This document shows positions 14,029 through 23,195 of a DNA stretch of 42,027 nucleotides, one piece after another (position 1 is the stretch's first letter; each line of letters opens with the position of its first letter). Below the pieces are notes generated by a model. It ran no database searches. It worked only from the letters and a program-made list of their open reading frames with translations, and was not told the DNA's origin. The stretch spans positions 1-42,027 of the forward strand of contig JAUWQL010000013.1 in NCBI GenBank assembly GCA_030611105.1. Direction: 5' to 3'. The position numbers and the translations under genes are program-made. This stretch comes from Bacteroidales bacterium (lineage in GTDB: Bacteria; Bacteroidota; Bacteroidia; Bacteroidales; UBA12077).

Positions 14029-16405
14029 ACTTTTATTTTTCCTGTTAATCTCTTTTAGCTCATTTGCGCAACAGTATGAGTTAAAGGGAATTGTAATGGA
14101 TTCCGAAACTAATGAGAACTTAGGCGGTGTTCATATACAGTTAATCAGTCAAAATCAATCTAATAACTATTATTCAATCTCTAATTTAAAAGGAGAATTT
14201 AATATTAAAGGGATTGAAAAAGGAGAATACCAAATTTTAACTTCTTATGTTGCTTATAAAAAATTCACAGAAATTAAATTGATAAATTCTGATACTCATT
14301 TTGATCTCCAGTTAGAAAAAGAATTAATTAATCTGGGCGAAGTTATTGTAAGCAGTATGCGACAGAACCAAATGATAAAGGAAGTTCCTGTTCCTTTGGA
14401 AATTGTTGATCAAAAACAAATTGAGTTATCGTCTTCGTTTACAGCTTCCGATATTTTGGCGCAGGAGCCGGGAGTGGCGTTAAGTCGCGATGGTGTTTGG
14501 GCTACAGGTATTAACATACGAGGTTTAAGTCAGCAACGAATTGTGATGTTAGTTGATGGCAACAGAATTGAAACTGCCACAGATTTAATGGCTTCAATGT
14601 CGTTTTTTGATATGGATGATATTAAGCGAATTGAAGTAATAAAAGGAGCTTCATCATCACTATACGGAACTGGTGCAATGGGCGGTATTGTTAATGTAAT
14701 AACTAACGAAGGCTATTTTAATTCATCTACGTATTTTAATGGCCGCTTTAATACAGGATATAGCACTGTTAATGATTTATTTACCAGAAAGCTAACATTC
14801 AATTCGGGATCAAAAAAATGGTATGCCAGCATTAGTGGCTCAATGCGTGATGCAAATGATTTAAAAACGCCTGAGGGAACATTAGAAAATAGTCAGTTCG
14901 AAGATAAAAGTATTTCTGCAACGGCAGGTTTTAAAATAAAAGATAATCATATTTTAAAATTAAAATACCAATATTTCGATGCTAATGATGTTGGTATTCC
15001 CGGTGGTGCTGCTTTACCCGGTCCTTCAACGGCAACTTATACCGATGCAAAACGACAGATGTTTTCTGCCAATTACGAAATTAAAGATATTTCAGAATCA
15101 TTCAGATTATTGAATTTCCGATATTTTCATCAATATATTTTGAGAGATGTTGATTTGATTCCGAACATATCAACTGTTACTCCCACATCTATTACTACAC
15201 CTGAGTTATTTACACCAAGTGGTGAACATATAACCGATGGAATTCAAATTCAAAGCGATTGGAGTTTTAGTGAAAGTAATTATTTTATTGCAGGTATTGA
15301 TGTATGGAGAAGAAAATTAACAACCAGCCGTGAAAAGTATATTCGGGTTGATGTATTGGATTCATTAGGAAATATTACTGTAACGAATAATATTGAGCGT
15401 GGCGAAACTCCTATTCCTGAATCTTGTTTTGGAAGCGCTGGTTTGTTCTTGCAGAACGAACAAAAGTTTTTAAATGATGATTTAAAATTGATTATTGGTG
15501 GCCGTTTAGATGGAATACGAATTGCCAATGAGCAAGCTTTTGATTACGATTATTTAATTATAAATGGTACAAGAAATGATTCGCCACCAAACCAACGAAT
15601 TACATTCGAAGAGAACGAAGAATATAAAATATCGTGGAGTGCTAATTTAGGCATTTTGTATGCACTCACTAATGATATGGATTTAAGTTTAAATACCGGG
15701 CGATCATTTCGTGCACCTTCATTGGAAGAAAGTTTTAAATATATCGACCTCGGTAATATGGTTCGATTGGGTGATCCAAATCTTGATCCTGAAAAAGGAT
15801 ATTCGATTGATTTAGGATTACGAATTTGGAAACCAAAATTCAATTTTAAAGTGAATGGTTTTGTCAACTGGCTTTCGGATATGATTGTTGAAGAACCCGG
15901 GGAGTTTATTTATTCTTATACAACAGGTGTTGTTGATACTATTCCTGCTTTAATAAATGCAAATGTCGATAAAGCAAGACTATATGGAGTGGATATGAGT
16001 TTTCAGTATAACTTTTATAAGAATTTTGTTTTACACGGTTCAGGATCGTATGTTAGGGGAGAAGATACCAAAAACGAAACCAATTTACCTCTAATTCCTC
16101 CAATGAATGGTAGATTAGGTTTAAAATACAATTTTCCAAAATATTTTGGTGTGGATTTAATTGCCATCGGATTTGCCGATCAAAATAAAGTAGCCGATGG
16201 TGAATCAGAAACCAAAGGTTTTGCACGATTCGATTTTATGATTCATTCAACTTTAATCAATATCGATTTTGCCAAACTGCAATTATTTGGAGGTGTGGAA
16301 AATATTGGAGATAGGGCTTATAGCAATCACTTGTCAACAAACCGTGGAGCTATAGATATCGAACCCGGAAGGAATTTTTATATTAAAATGAAAATATTGT
16401 TTTAA
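14012..16405 (+). CDS. TonB-dependent outer-membrane receptor linked to hydrogenase genes
   Basis: This 797-residue protein imports a ligand across the outer membrane using TonB energy. A signal peptide (MKKTLKLLFFLLISFSSFAQ) is followed by a carboxypeptidase-D regulatory-like domain (about 22-105), a plug domain (about 115-225, with INIRGLSQQRIVMLVDGNRIE and GASSSLYGTGAMGGIVNVIT) and a 22-strand barrel ending GRNFYIKMKILF. No SusD partner is present, so it is more likely a siderophore/cobalamin-like or other small-ligand receptor than a glycan one. It overlaps the TM1266-like gene by 17 bases and precedes hydG. With the ABC importer just upstream on the other strand, it may form a complete uptake route for one ligand. 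That ligand is unknown. Confidence 0.9.
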   Translation: MKKTLKLLFFLLISFSSFAQQYELKGIVMDSETNENLGGVHIQLISQNQSNNYYSISNLKGEFNIKGIEKGEYQILTSYVAYKKFTEIKLINSDTHFDLQLEKELINLGEVIVSSMRQNQMIKEVPVPLEIVDQKQIELSSSFTASDILAQEPGVALSRDGVWATGINIRGLSQQRIVMLVDGNRIETATDLMASMSFFDMDDIKRIEVIKGASSSLYGTGAMGGIVNVITNEGYFNSSTYFNGRFNTGYSTVNDLFTRKLTFNSGSKKWYASISGSMRDANDLKTPEGTLENSQFEDKSISATAGFKIKDNHILKLKYQYFDANDVGIPGGAALPGPSTATYTDAKRQMFSANYEIKDISESFRLLNFRYFHQYILRDVDLIPNISTVTPTSITTPELFTPSGEHITDGIQIQSDWSFSESNYFIAGIDVWRRKLTTSREKYIRVDVLDSLGNITVTNNIERGETPIPESCFGSAGLFLQNEQKFLNDDLKLIIGGRLDGIRIANEQAFDYDYLIINGTRNDSPPNQRITFEENEEYKISWSANLGILYALTNDMDLSLNTGRSFRAPSLEESFKYIDLGNMVRLGDPNLDPEKGYSIDLGLRIWKPKFNFKVNGFVNWLSDMIVEEPGEFIYSYTTGVVDTIPALINANVDKARLYGVDMSFQYNFYKNFVLHGSGSYVRGEDTKNETNLPLIPPMNGRLGLKYNFPKYFGVDLIAIGFADQNKVADGESETKGFARFDFMIHSTLINIDFAKLQLFGGVENIGDRAYSNHLSTNRGAIDIEPGRNFYIKMKILF

Positions 16406-16433
16406 AAATAATATAGAATATGTAAATATTTTG

Positions 16434-16520
16434 AGTTTCGTGTAATTTGGTGTTTTAGTGCTTTCGTGGCAAAAAAAAATAGCCACTAAAACACAAAAAC
16501 ACGAAAACCCACAAAAAAAC
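16434..16520. repeat. Inverted-repeat element R3, copy without an ORF
   Basis: The left arm (TTGGTGTTTTAGTGCTTTCGTGGC) and right arm (from 16482, GCCACTAAAACACAAAAACAC) pair across an A-rich loop, with about 18 of 21 inner bases complementary. The right arm matches the repeat next to the GxxExxY gene (26492-26526) at about 30 of 35 positions. It lies between the receptor and hydG, and no gene is visible in the rest of this 220-base gap. Confidence 0.75.
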
Positions 16521-16625
16521 ACTAAGAATACAATGAAGTCGCCAAGAATACTAAGAAATACTTTTTACATACTTTGAGTCTTCTTTATTTTTAGAATAAA
16601 ATATTAATAAAAGAAACTAAATAAT

Positions 16626-18053
16626 ATGAAATTTTATCCAGAAGAATACAGAATTAAGGATCAGCGAATGAAACCTTTTATTGATCCTGAAGAAATTTGG
16701 GATTATTTAAACAACACCGAATCGACAAAGGAACGAGTTCGAGAAATTATTGCAAAATCATTAAATAAAGAGCGATTAAATTTAGAAGAAACGGCAGTAC
16801 TGGTTAATGCGAAAGATCCAGAATTAATTGAGGAAATTAAACAGGGAGCAAAAACATTAAAAGAAAAAGTTTACGGAAACCGGATTGTTTTATTTGCTCC
16901 ATTATATGTTGGAAATAAGTGTACAAACAATTGTAAATATTGTGGTTTCAGAGTAACAAATAAAGATGCGGTACGTCAAACACTTTCAGATCAGGAACTG
17001 ATAAAAGAAGTAGAAGCACTTGAAGATAACGGGCAAAAGAGATTAATACTGGTTTATGGAGAGCATCAAGATTATTCTCCTGAATTTATTTCCGAAAATG
17101 TTAAAACTGTATATAGTGTAAAAAAAGGAAATGGTGAAATTCGTCGTGTAAATATTAATGCCGCTCCATTGGATATTGATGGTTTCAGAATCGTTAAGGA
17201 ATCAGGAATCGGTACTTACCAGGTTTTTCAGGAAACATATCATCCTGAGGCATATGCAAAATATCATTTAGGCGGTAAAAAGAAAGATTTCGATTATCGA
17301 TTAACTTCCTTAGATCGTGCTCAGGAAGCGGGATTAGATGATGTTGGAATAGGGGCTTTATTTGGATTGTACGATTGGAGATATGAGGTGTTAGCAATGA
17401 TTCGTCATACTAATCACTTCGAAGCTTGTTATAATGTTGGCCCGCATACACTTTCATTTCCAAGAATTCAAGATGCGTCAGCTATTGATGTTGATCCTAA
17501 ATATATGGTTAACGATGATGATTTTGTCAAATTAATTGCCATATTAAGATTAGCAGTACCTTATACCGGAATGATTTTAACAGCCCGTGAATCAATTAGA
17601 GTTCGCCGTGAAGTAATGCAGTTTGGTGTTTCGCAGATAGACGGTGGTACTAAACTGGAATTAGGATCTTACCATGAAAGTCAGAACGAAGACCAAAACC
17701 TGAATCGCGAACAGTTTGCAATTAATGATAATAGATCATTAGCCGAAATTATTGATGAATTAATAGATAATGAATATTTACCATCGTTTTGCACTGCTTG
17801 TTACAGATTAGGTAGAACAGGAGAGCATTTTATGGAGTTTTCGGTTCCCGGATTTATAAAAAGATATTGTACTCCAAATGCTATTTTAACTTTGGCTGAA
17901 TATCTCGAAGATTATGCAACGCCTGAAGTTGTGGAAAAGGGATGGAAAATCATTGATAGAGAGATGGCAGACTTGGACAACTTTAAGCGCGTTGAAGAAT
18001 TACAAAATAGATTGGGTAGAATTAAGAGTGGCGAAAGGGATATGTATTTTTAA
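16626..18053 (+). CDS. hydG: [FeFe] hydrogenase H-cluster radical SAM maturase HydG
   Basis: HydG cleaves tyrosine to p-cresol, CO and cyanide and builds an Fe(CO)2CN synthon for the H-cluster. The 475-residue length is normal. The radical SAM motif is CTNNCKYC (C99, C103, C106). The C-terminal auxiliary cluster motif CTAC...C is the expected CX2CX22C (SFCTACYRLG ... FIKRYCTPNA). Other family marks include YVGNKCTNNCKYCGF and GPHTLSFPRIQ. It follows the receptor gene after a 220-base gap with an inverted repeat, so read-through from the Rex-type promoter at 13637 is likely but not certain. HydE and HydF, also required for maturation, are not in the window. Confidence 0.97.
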   Translation: MKFYPEEYRIKDQRMKPFIDPEEIWDYLNNTESTKERVREIIAKSLNKERLNLEETAVLVNAKDPELIEEIKQGAKTLKEKVYGNRIVLFAPLYVGNKCTNNCKYCGFRVTNKDAVRQTLSDQELIKEVEALEDNGQKRLILVYGEHQDYSPEFISENVKTVYSVKKGNGEIRRVNINAAPLDIDGFRIVKESGIGTYQVFQETYHPEAYAKYHLGGKKKDFDYRLTSLDRAQEAGLDDVGIGALFGLYDWRYEVLAMIRHTNHFEACYNVGPHTLSFPRIQDASAIDVDPKYMVNDDDFVKLIAILRLAVPYTGMILTARESIRVRREVMQFGVSQIDGGTKLELGSYHESQNEDQNLNREQFAINDNRSLAEIIDELIDNEYLPSFCTACYRLGRTGEHFMEFSVPGFIKRYCTPNAILTLAEYLEDYATPEVVEKGWKIIDREMADLDNFKRVEELQNRLGRIKSGERDMYF

Positions 18054-18098
18054 TAGCAAAAAGCTGTTTAAGGGTTTACTGGTAAAATTGTAAATTTG

Positions 18099-18192
18099 AG
18101 TGGCGGAAAAACCCTATCTGCGACAGGCAGGCTGACAGTGTTTGTGTGAAGCGGCAATAGGCAGCGGCAGAATACAGCAGCAGTTTGCAGTT
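18099..18192 (+). repeat. Dispersed repeat R1, copy 2 (short form)
   Basis: It starts AGTGGCGGAAAAACCC and ends CAGTTTGCAGT, as in the copy at 7275-7406, but lacks about 38 internal bases. Purine-rich CAGCAG/GGCAG words continue to about 18270. The 265-base gap between hydG and the next gene holds nothing else I can name. Confidence 0.75.
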
Positions 18193-18318
18193 AACACTTA
18201 GCTTAATTGTTGAATGGAATGTATAAGTTACAATAAGCAGCAGTTGGCAGGAATCAGGAAGCAGTTTGTGTTGGTAACCAAATAACCAAATAAACCAATT
18301 AACTATTAAACTAAAGTA

Positions 18319-18582
18319 ATGAAAGAAAAAAGAATTATTGGTATAAATGTTCTCGATCGCATTAAGGAAGCGGGAAGAACCCAGAAAGTACTAAGCAAAT
18401 ATGCAACTTCAATAAAAACTCGTTTAGGGTTTCACGAATTATCTGAAGATGTTTGTAGTAGAAATGGATTTGTGATTTTAGAATTAACCGGAAAAAAATC
18501 AGACTGGGATATGCTTGAAAATGAGCTAAATGAAATAGGAGGAATAAATATTCAGAAAATGATTTTTGACTTGAATAAATAA
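18319..18582 (+). CDS. TM1266-like small ACT-fold protein, tandem copy 1
   Basis: This 87-residue protein begins MKEKRIIGINVLDRIKEAGRTQKVLSKY and ends with a short ACT-like strand-helix pattern (GFVILELTGKKSDWDMLENELNEI). It is a clear paralogue of the next gene: KTRLGFHE.. matches KTRLGLHE.., and DVCSRNG matches NVCSTSG. It is more distantly like the TM1266-family protein at 13765. A cysteine in the VCS motif is conserved in both tandem copies. It probably forms a small cytoplasmic regulator or sensor of the hydrogenase system. The function has not been established to my knowledge. Confidence 0.75.
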   Translation: MKEKRIIGINVLDRIKEAGRTQKVLSKYATSIKTRLGFHELSEDVCSRNGFVILELTGKKSDWDMLENELNEIGGINIQKMIFDLNK

Positions 18583-18613
18583 TTTTCGTAACTTGATAAG
18601 CTAAAATTTAATT

Positions 18614-18874
18614 ATGTCTAAAGAAACCAGAATCTTAGGTATTTTAATTACCGACAGGCAAAAAGAAGCAGGTAAAGTACAAAATGTACTTACTAAATAT
18701 GGTTGCTCTATTAAAACCCGTTTGGGTTTGCACGAAGTAACAGATAATGTTTGTAGTACAAGCGGATTATTGTTACTGGAACTAATCGGGGATATATCAG
18801 AAATGGATAAACTCGAAAATGAGCTGGTTGTCATTGAGGGCACTCAAACTCAGAAAATGATTTTTGTGGATTAA
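18614..18874 (+). CDS. TM1266-like small ACT-fold protein, tandem copy 2
   Basis: This 86-residue paralogue of the preceding gene lies 31 bases downstream. Shared features are the IxGIxxxDRxKEAGxxQxVLxKY start, TRLGxHE, VCS and a C-terminal QKMIF. It is followed by a strong hairpin and T-run, so the pair ends the hydrogenase-locus transcript. Products may form a heterodimer, as small ACT proteins dimerise, but this is a guess. Confidence 0.75.
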   Translation: MSKETRILGILITDRQKEAGKVQNVLTKYGCSIKTRLGLHEVTDNVCSTSGLLLLELIGDISEMDKLENELVVIEGTQTQKMIFVD

Positions 18875-18894
18875 ATTTTAGGGTATTGAAAGAG

Positions 18895-18929
18895 AAAAGC
18901 GCGGGTAAATTTTATTCGCGCTTTTTTTT
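18895..18929 (+). terminator. Rho-independent terminator after the tandem TM1266-like genes
   Basis: AAAAGCGCG pairs with CGCGCTTTT in a 9-bp stem with a 13-base loop, followed by a run of T. It marks the right end of the hydrogenase locus. Confidence 0.85.
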
Positions 18930-19000
18930 AATTTAACTAGAAATAGCTGCATCAAGTTTATTTCGTTTTCGTCTTTGCTTTGATCTAAAATTTATATACT

Positions 19001-21406
19001 ATGTTTAAAAATTACCTTATTCTTACTTTTCGAAATATATTCCGTCAAAAAGCATATTCATTTATTAATATTTTTGGCTTGGCTGTCGGAATAACCAGCT
19101 TTATCATCATTCTATTGTATGTTCAGAACGAACTAAGTTATAACAAACATATTGAAGATGCTGAGAATAAGTATCGTATAGTAGAGATTCAATATCCTCC
19201 GGGTGTTGGAGAACAGCATGTTGCTGTAACCATGGGTCCATTAGCTGCTGCATTAAAGAATGATTTTCCCGAAGTTAAACAGAGCATGAGAATAACTAAC
19301 GGAGGCACTCTTTTTGTCACTTATCAGGATAAAAGTTTTAATGAAGAGAATACAAGTTTTGCTGATACGAATGTATTTAATATGCTTAGCATTGATTTGT
19401 TAAGAGGCAATTCTGATGATGCTTTACAAGAAATAAATTCGGTAGTTTTATCTGAGAAAATAGCCATTAAATATTTTAATTCTATTGATGATGCTATGGG
19501 CAAGGTTCTGGAGATAGCCAATGAACCCTTCATTGTAAAAGCTGTGATGAAAAATATGACCAGAAATTCGCATATACATTTCGAAATGCTTATGCCTTTT
19601 ACTATAATGGAAACCCGACATGAGTGGATGAGAAGCTGGGGAAGTAATTCGTTGGATACCTATATCCAGCTGGTTGATGGAACTGATATAAAAAAGTTCG
19701 AAAGTAAATTCCCTGAGTTTATTGAAAAATATACAAAAGAATCATGGAACACCCAATTAGACATGTATATTCAACCTGTTTTAGATATCCATTTAAAATC
19801 AAAACACATAAAATTTCAGACCTATAATTACAAGCAGGGAGATATTAATCAGGTTTATATTTTTTCTGCAGTTGCCCTGCTTATTTTAATTATAGCATGT
19901 ATAAATTATATCAATCTGTCAACAGCAAGAGCTGTAAAACGATCTCGTGAAGTGGGTATCAGAAAAACTGCAGGAGCACAAAAAGAAAAAATAATATTTC
20001 AATTTATTGGTGAATCGTTTATCTTAACATTCATCTCAACGATTATTGCCATTATTTTAGTCGAATTGTTATTACCATACATAAATAATTTACTTGGCAC
20101 CGAACTTGAAATTAGTTTATACAACCTGGTATTTAGCATAGGTTTAATATTGCTGGTTATAATATTAGGTCTGTTCTCAGGGAGTTATCCTGCATTTTAC
20201 TTATCGAGCTTTAATCCCGTACAAGTCTTAAAAGGTAGTGCTGTTAATACTCAAAAAGGTGGTGCTGGCACTTTAAGAAAAATACTGGTTGTTATTCAGT
20301 TTGCCATATCAATTATAATTATTGTTTCAACTTTGGTTTCGGTAGCACAAGTAAACTATTTTCATAAAAAAGATAAAGGATACAATGACGAGGCTGTGTA
20401 TGCCATATCTTTTCACGAAACAGATAATGAACGGCGAGTAAAACAAATGGAATTGTTCAAAAGTGAGTTAGATAATAATCCGGATATTCTTTCTGTTTCG
20501 TTAGCTTCGGGAGCAACAGGAGTTGGCGGGTCTCAAAGTCAGATTCATGTTGTTGATTCATCCGAAACCGCCTTAATGGTTCGGTTTGGATTTGTTGATG
20601 ATTCATATTTTCAGATGATGGAGATTCCTGTTGTTGAAGGCAGGTATTTCAGTAAAGAATATTCTACTGATTTAGGCCATGCTGTGATACTAAATGAAAT
20701 TGCTGTTGAAAAACTTGGATGGGATGATCCAATAGGTAAAGAGTTTCAGCCATTTTATGATGATGGTACAGGCTTAAATATTGCAGTTGTAGGTGTTATT
20801 CGGGATTATAATTATTATTCATTATTAAGCCCGATTGAGCCTGCAGCATATTTCTATTATCCTGAAAGATTTTACAGAGTAATGGTAAAAATAAATCCAC
20901 AAAAAATAGAATCTTCACTCTTATTTTTAGAACAAAAGTGGACAGAGTTATACCCAAAATCACCATTCGATGGTTATTTTATGGATGATATGTTTCAGAA
21001 TCGGTATAAGAATCAGATTAATTCTATGAAAGTGTTCAGTATTTTTGCATTAATATGTATTTTAATCTCCTGCCTTGGATTATATGGATTGGTGGCTTAC
21101 ATTGTCACTCAGCGCACCAGGGAAGTTGCTATCAGAAAAGCACTGGGAAGTTCTTCAATGAATATTGTTAAAATAATTAATAAAGATTTTATAAAATTGA
21201 TATTGATATCAAGTGTAATTGCCGTACCTGTTTCATATTATTACATGTCGGGTTGGTTAAATAACTTTGTTTACAGAATTAATTTAAGCTGGTATTATTT
21301 TGTAATTGCAATTGCAGGAGCACTGGTTATTGCTATTATAACCAATGTTTTCCATACTGTAAAAGCTGCTACGAAAAATCCGGCAGATTCTTTACGATAT
21401 GAGTAA
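19001..21406 (+). CDS. MacB/FtsX-type ABC transporter permease
   Basis: This 801-residue inner-membrane protein has a first helix at about 20-42, then a large MacB-type periplasmic domain and an FtsX helix block (about 283-447, AVALLILIIACINYINLSTARAVKRSREVGIRKTAGA). A second periplasmic domain and a final FtsX block follow (about 685-790, GLYGLVAYIVTQRTREVAIRKALG). The duplicated REVxIRKxxGA motifs are typical. In Bacteroidota these fused permeases usually pair with a separate LolD-like ATPase for lipoprotein or peptide export or for signalling. No ATPase gene is adjacent. It has no clear link to its neighbours. Confidence 0.88.
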   Translation: MFKNYLILTFRNIFRQKAYSFINIFGLAVGITSFIIILLYVQNELSYNKHIEDAENKYRIVEIQYPPGVGEQHVAVTMGPLAAALKNDFPEVKQSMRITNGGTLFVTYQDKSFNEENTSFADTNVFNMLSIDLLRGNSDDALQEINSVVLSEKIAIKYFNSIDDAMGKVLEIANEPFIVKAVMKNMTRNSHIHFEMLMPFTIMETRHEWMRSWGSNSLDTYIQLVDGTDIKKFESKFPEFIEKYTKESWNTQLDMYIQPVLDIHLKSKHIKFQTYNYKQGDINQVYIFSAVALLILIIACINYINLSTARAVKRSREVGIRKTAGAQKEKIIFQFIGESFILTFISTIIAIILVELLLPYINNLLGTELEISLYNLVFSIGLILLVIILGLFSGSYPAFYLSSFNPVQVLKGSAVNTQKGGAGTLRKILVVIQFAISIIIIVSTLVSVAQVNYFHKKDKGYNDEAVYAISFHETDNERRVKQMELFKSELDNNPDILSVSLASGATGVGGSQSQIHVVDSSETALMVRFGFVDDSYFQMMEIPVVEGRYFSKEYSTDLGHAVILNEIAVEKLGWDDPIGKEFQPFYDDGTGLNIAVVGVIRDYNYYSLLSPIEPAAYFYYPERFYRVMVKINPQKIESSLLFLEQKWTELYPKSPFDGYFMDDMFQNRYKNQINSMKVFSIFALICILISCLGLYGLVAYIVTQRTREVAIRKALGSSSMNIVKIINKDFIKLILISSVIAVPVSYYYMSGWLNNFVYRINLSWYYFVIAIAGALVIAIITNVFHTVKAATKNPADSLRYE

Positions 21407-21680
21407 TGAAAGGGCTAATAAAACTCAAAAATCAATATCAGGTATTATTAAAATCATCAATAACACCACCGGTCAATCTTAACAAAGTGTGATAGTTGTC
21501 AATAATATTACATATGATATTCTGATAATTAAACGCAGTATTAAAGTGAGGTTGATAAACTTTTTAGCATGGATGAATAAAATATTTTAATCAAAAAAGG
21601 AGATAAATTATTTTATAATTAAATGAATATAGCTAACTTGTAATGTAATTCAATTTTAATGAGAATATTTATAATCTGGC
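21407..21680. other. AT-rich intergenic spacer
   Basis: These 274 bases have no convincing ORF, strong hairpin or repeat. I see nothing specific here. Confidence 0.5.
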
Positions 21681-22058
21681 ATGGATAATTTAAAAATATT
21701 TAGTACGCCTTCAACTCCTCAAATTGACTTCAAAAGTTCAGGACAACTGAGTATTAAAGGAAAATCATTACCCGAAGATCCACGTAAATTTTATAACCCG
21801 TTATTTAATTGGCTGGGAGAACTTTCTGCTGAACAGGTCCAAATAGATATTATGCTGGATTATGTTAATACGTCATCATCAAAAAGAATAATTGAACTTA
21901 TTAAAACTATTGATACTAATAGTAATGTGAAAAAAATTAAAATGAATTGGTTTTATGAAACAGATGATGCTGATATGCTGGAGTTTGGGGAAATTATTCA
22001 GCGAGGTGTAAAAAAAATAAAAACTAAATATATTGAATGTGATGATTTGGATGATTAA
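21681..22058 (+). CDS. DUF1987/SiaC-family regulatory phosphoprotein
   Basis: This 125-residue protein starts MDNLKIFSTPSTPQIDF. It contains GQLSIKGKSLPEDPRKFYNPLFNWL, VQIDIMLDYVNTSSSKRIIELIKTI and the acidic end, all hallmarks of the DUF1987 (SiaC) family. In Pseudomonas, SiaC is phosphorylated by a kinase and activates a diguanylate cyclase. In Bacteroidota the partner is usually unknown. The SS within NTSSSKR is the likely phosphorylation region by family comparison. No cyclase or serine kinase is next to it. A hairpin and T-run follow, so it appears to be a single-gene transcript. Confidence 0.85.
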   Translation: MDNLKIFSTPSTPQIDFKSSGQLSIKGKSLPEDPRKFYNPLFNWLGELSAEQVQIDIMLDYVNTSSSKRIIELIKTIDTNSNVKKIKMNWFYETDDADMLEFGEIIQRGVKKIKTKYIECDDLDD

Positions 22059-22080
22059 ATGTTTATAGTGATGAATATAA

Positions 22081-22117
22081 AAACAGTTCGGAATTATTCT
22101 GAGCTGTTTTTTATTTA
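22081..22117 (+). terminator. Terminator after the DUF1987 gene
   Basis: AAACAGTTCGGAAT pairs with ATTCTGAGCTGTTT (two G-U wobbles), followed by TTTTTTATTT. Confidence 0.8.
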
Positions 22118-22130
22118 AGAAATAAGCATT

Positions 22131-22163
22131 TTTGGTTTATAAGGAATAGAATGATTATAATTG
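22131..22163 (+). promoter_or_regulatory. Promoter of the tyrosine-rich lipoprotein gene
   Basis: TTTG at 22131, a 21-base spacer, then TATAATTG at 22156-22163 fit the Bacteroidota promoter pattern with one mismatch. The ATG follows 24 bases later. Confidence 0.5.
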
Positions 22164-22187
22164 CACCTTGAAATTAAATTTTAAAAT

Positions 22188-23153
22188 ATGCGAAAATTAT
22201 TATTTAATCCCCTTTTAATAGGAACGTTTCTAGTTTTATCTTTTTCTTCGTGTGAAAAAGATGATGGATCTATTGATGAAGACATATCTTCATACCGGAT
22301 ATCAAAAATATCATATGAAAGGGGGGCTTATTCTAACTTAATACAATATTTAGCTGATATCAGTTATGAAAACGGGAAGGTTGCTACAATAACCATAAAG
22401 GAAAATTTAGATTCAGACACAAGTTATTACAAATTTGAATATGATGTAAATACTATTTATCGATCTTATTATAATATTAACAAAGAACTTAAATCAAAGC
22501 AAACTTGTGAATTTGAAAACGATAAGTTATTATTCTGGATGCTTGAAGAAGATTATACCGATCAACTAGAACCCGTTGAAAAGATCAATTACAGTTATAA
22601 TGGAGATTTATTAGAATCATTTCTTACTTATGATTATTTACATGATATATGGCGTTCATATATGGAGGGAAACTATAGTTATAATAATGATCTATTAAAA
22701 GAATATAAACTATATTTTAATTGGAATGAAGGGGATCCCGAGGAATTTGCAGTAGAAAACTCATATACATACAAAGATAATGATGTTACTTTTATTGAAA
22801 GGATTGATTTTGCTGACGATCAATGGTCTGATGATGAAATTTATCATTATCATTTTACTTATGCAGAATCTAAGGTAGTCAAAATTGAGAATTACTATAT
22901 TGATGATCAAAATATTGATTCTACATTATATGAACTATTTGAATTCAGCTACGATTTGGAAGGTAGGCTACAATCAACTTCGTATGAAGATTTTAATTAT
23001 AATACCAAATCGGAATGGACTTATGAGTATGAAAAAGGTAATGGGAATATAATATTTGATAAAGATAAATTTGCCTGGGAAATTATTGATTGGCATCAAC
23101 TAAAATTTAAAGAAACTCTTATAAATGATTTCTTTACTGTTTTGCCTAAATAA
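22188..23153 (+). CDS. Tyrosine-rich lipoprotein of unknown function
   Basis: This 321-residue protein has a lipoprotein signal peptide (MRKLLFNPLLIGTFLVLSFSSC, lipobox FSSC) followed by acidic linker EKDDGSIDED. The rest is rich in Tyr, Asp and Asn and shows repeated beta-hairpin-like units of the form Y-x-Y-x-N-x-L-L (INYSYNGDLLES, GNYSYNNDLLKE, FSYDLEGRLQS). These are reminiscent of YD/RHS-like repeats seen in Bacteroidota DUF4595-type lipoproteins. It is probably surface or outer-membrane associated. The next gene on the right is convergent (qmoC, minus strand), with 42 bases between stops. I cannot assign a function. Confidence 0.7.
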   Translation: MRKLLFNPLLIGTFLVLSFSSCEKDDGSIDEDISSYRISKISYERGAYSNLIQYLADISYENGKVATITIKENLDSDTSYYKFEYDVNTIYRSYYNINKELKSKQTCEFENDKLLFWMLEEDYTDQLEPVEKINYSYNGDLLESFLTYDYLHDIWRSYMEGNYSYNNDLLKEYKLYFNWNEGDPEEFAVENSYTYKDNDVTFIERIDFADDQWSDDEIYHYHFTYAESKVVKIENYYIDDQNIDSTLYELFEFSYDLEGRLQSTSYEDFNYNTKSEWTYEYEKGNGNIIFDKDKFAWEIIDWHQLKFKETLINDFFTVLPK

Positions 23154-23195
23154 AAAATATAATGTTTTTCAAATAGCTATTCAATATAAGAATAT

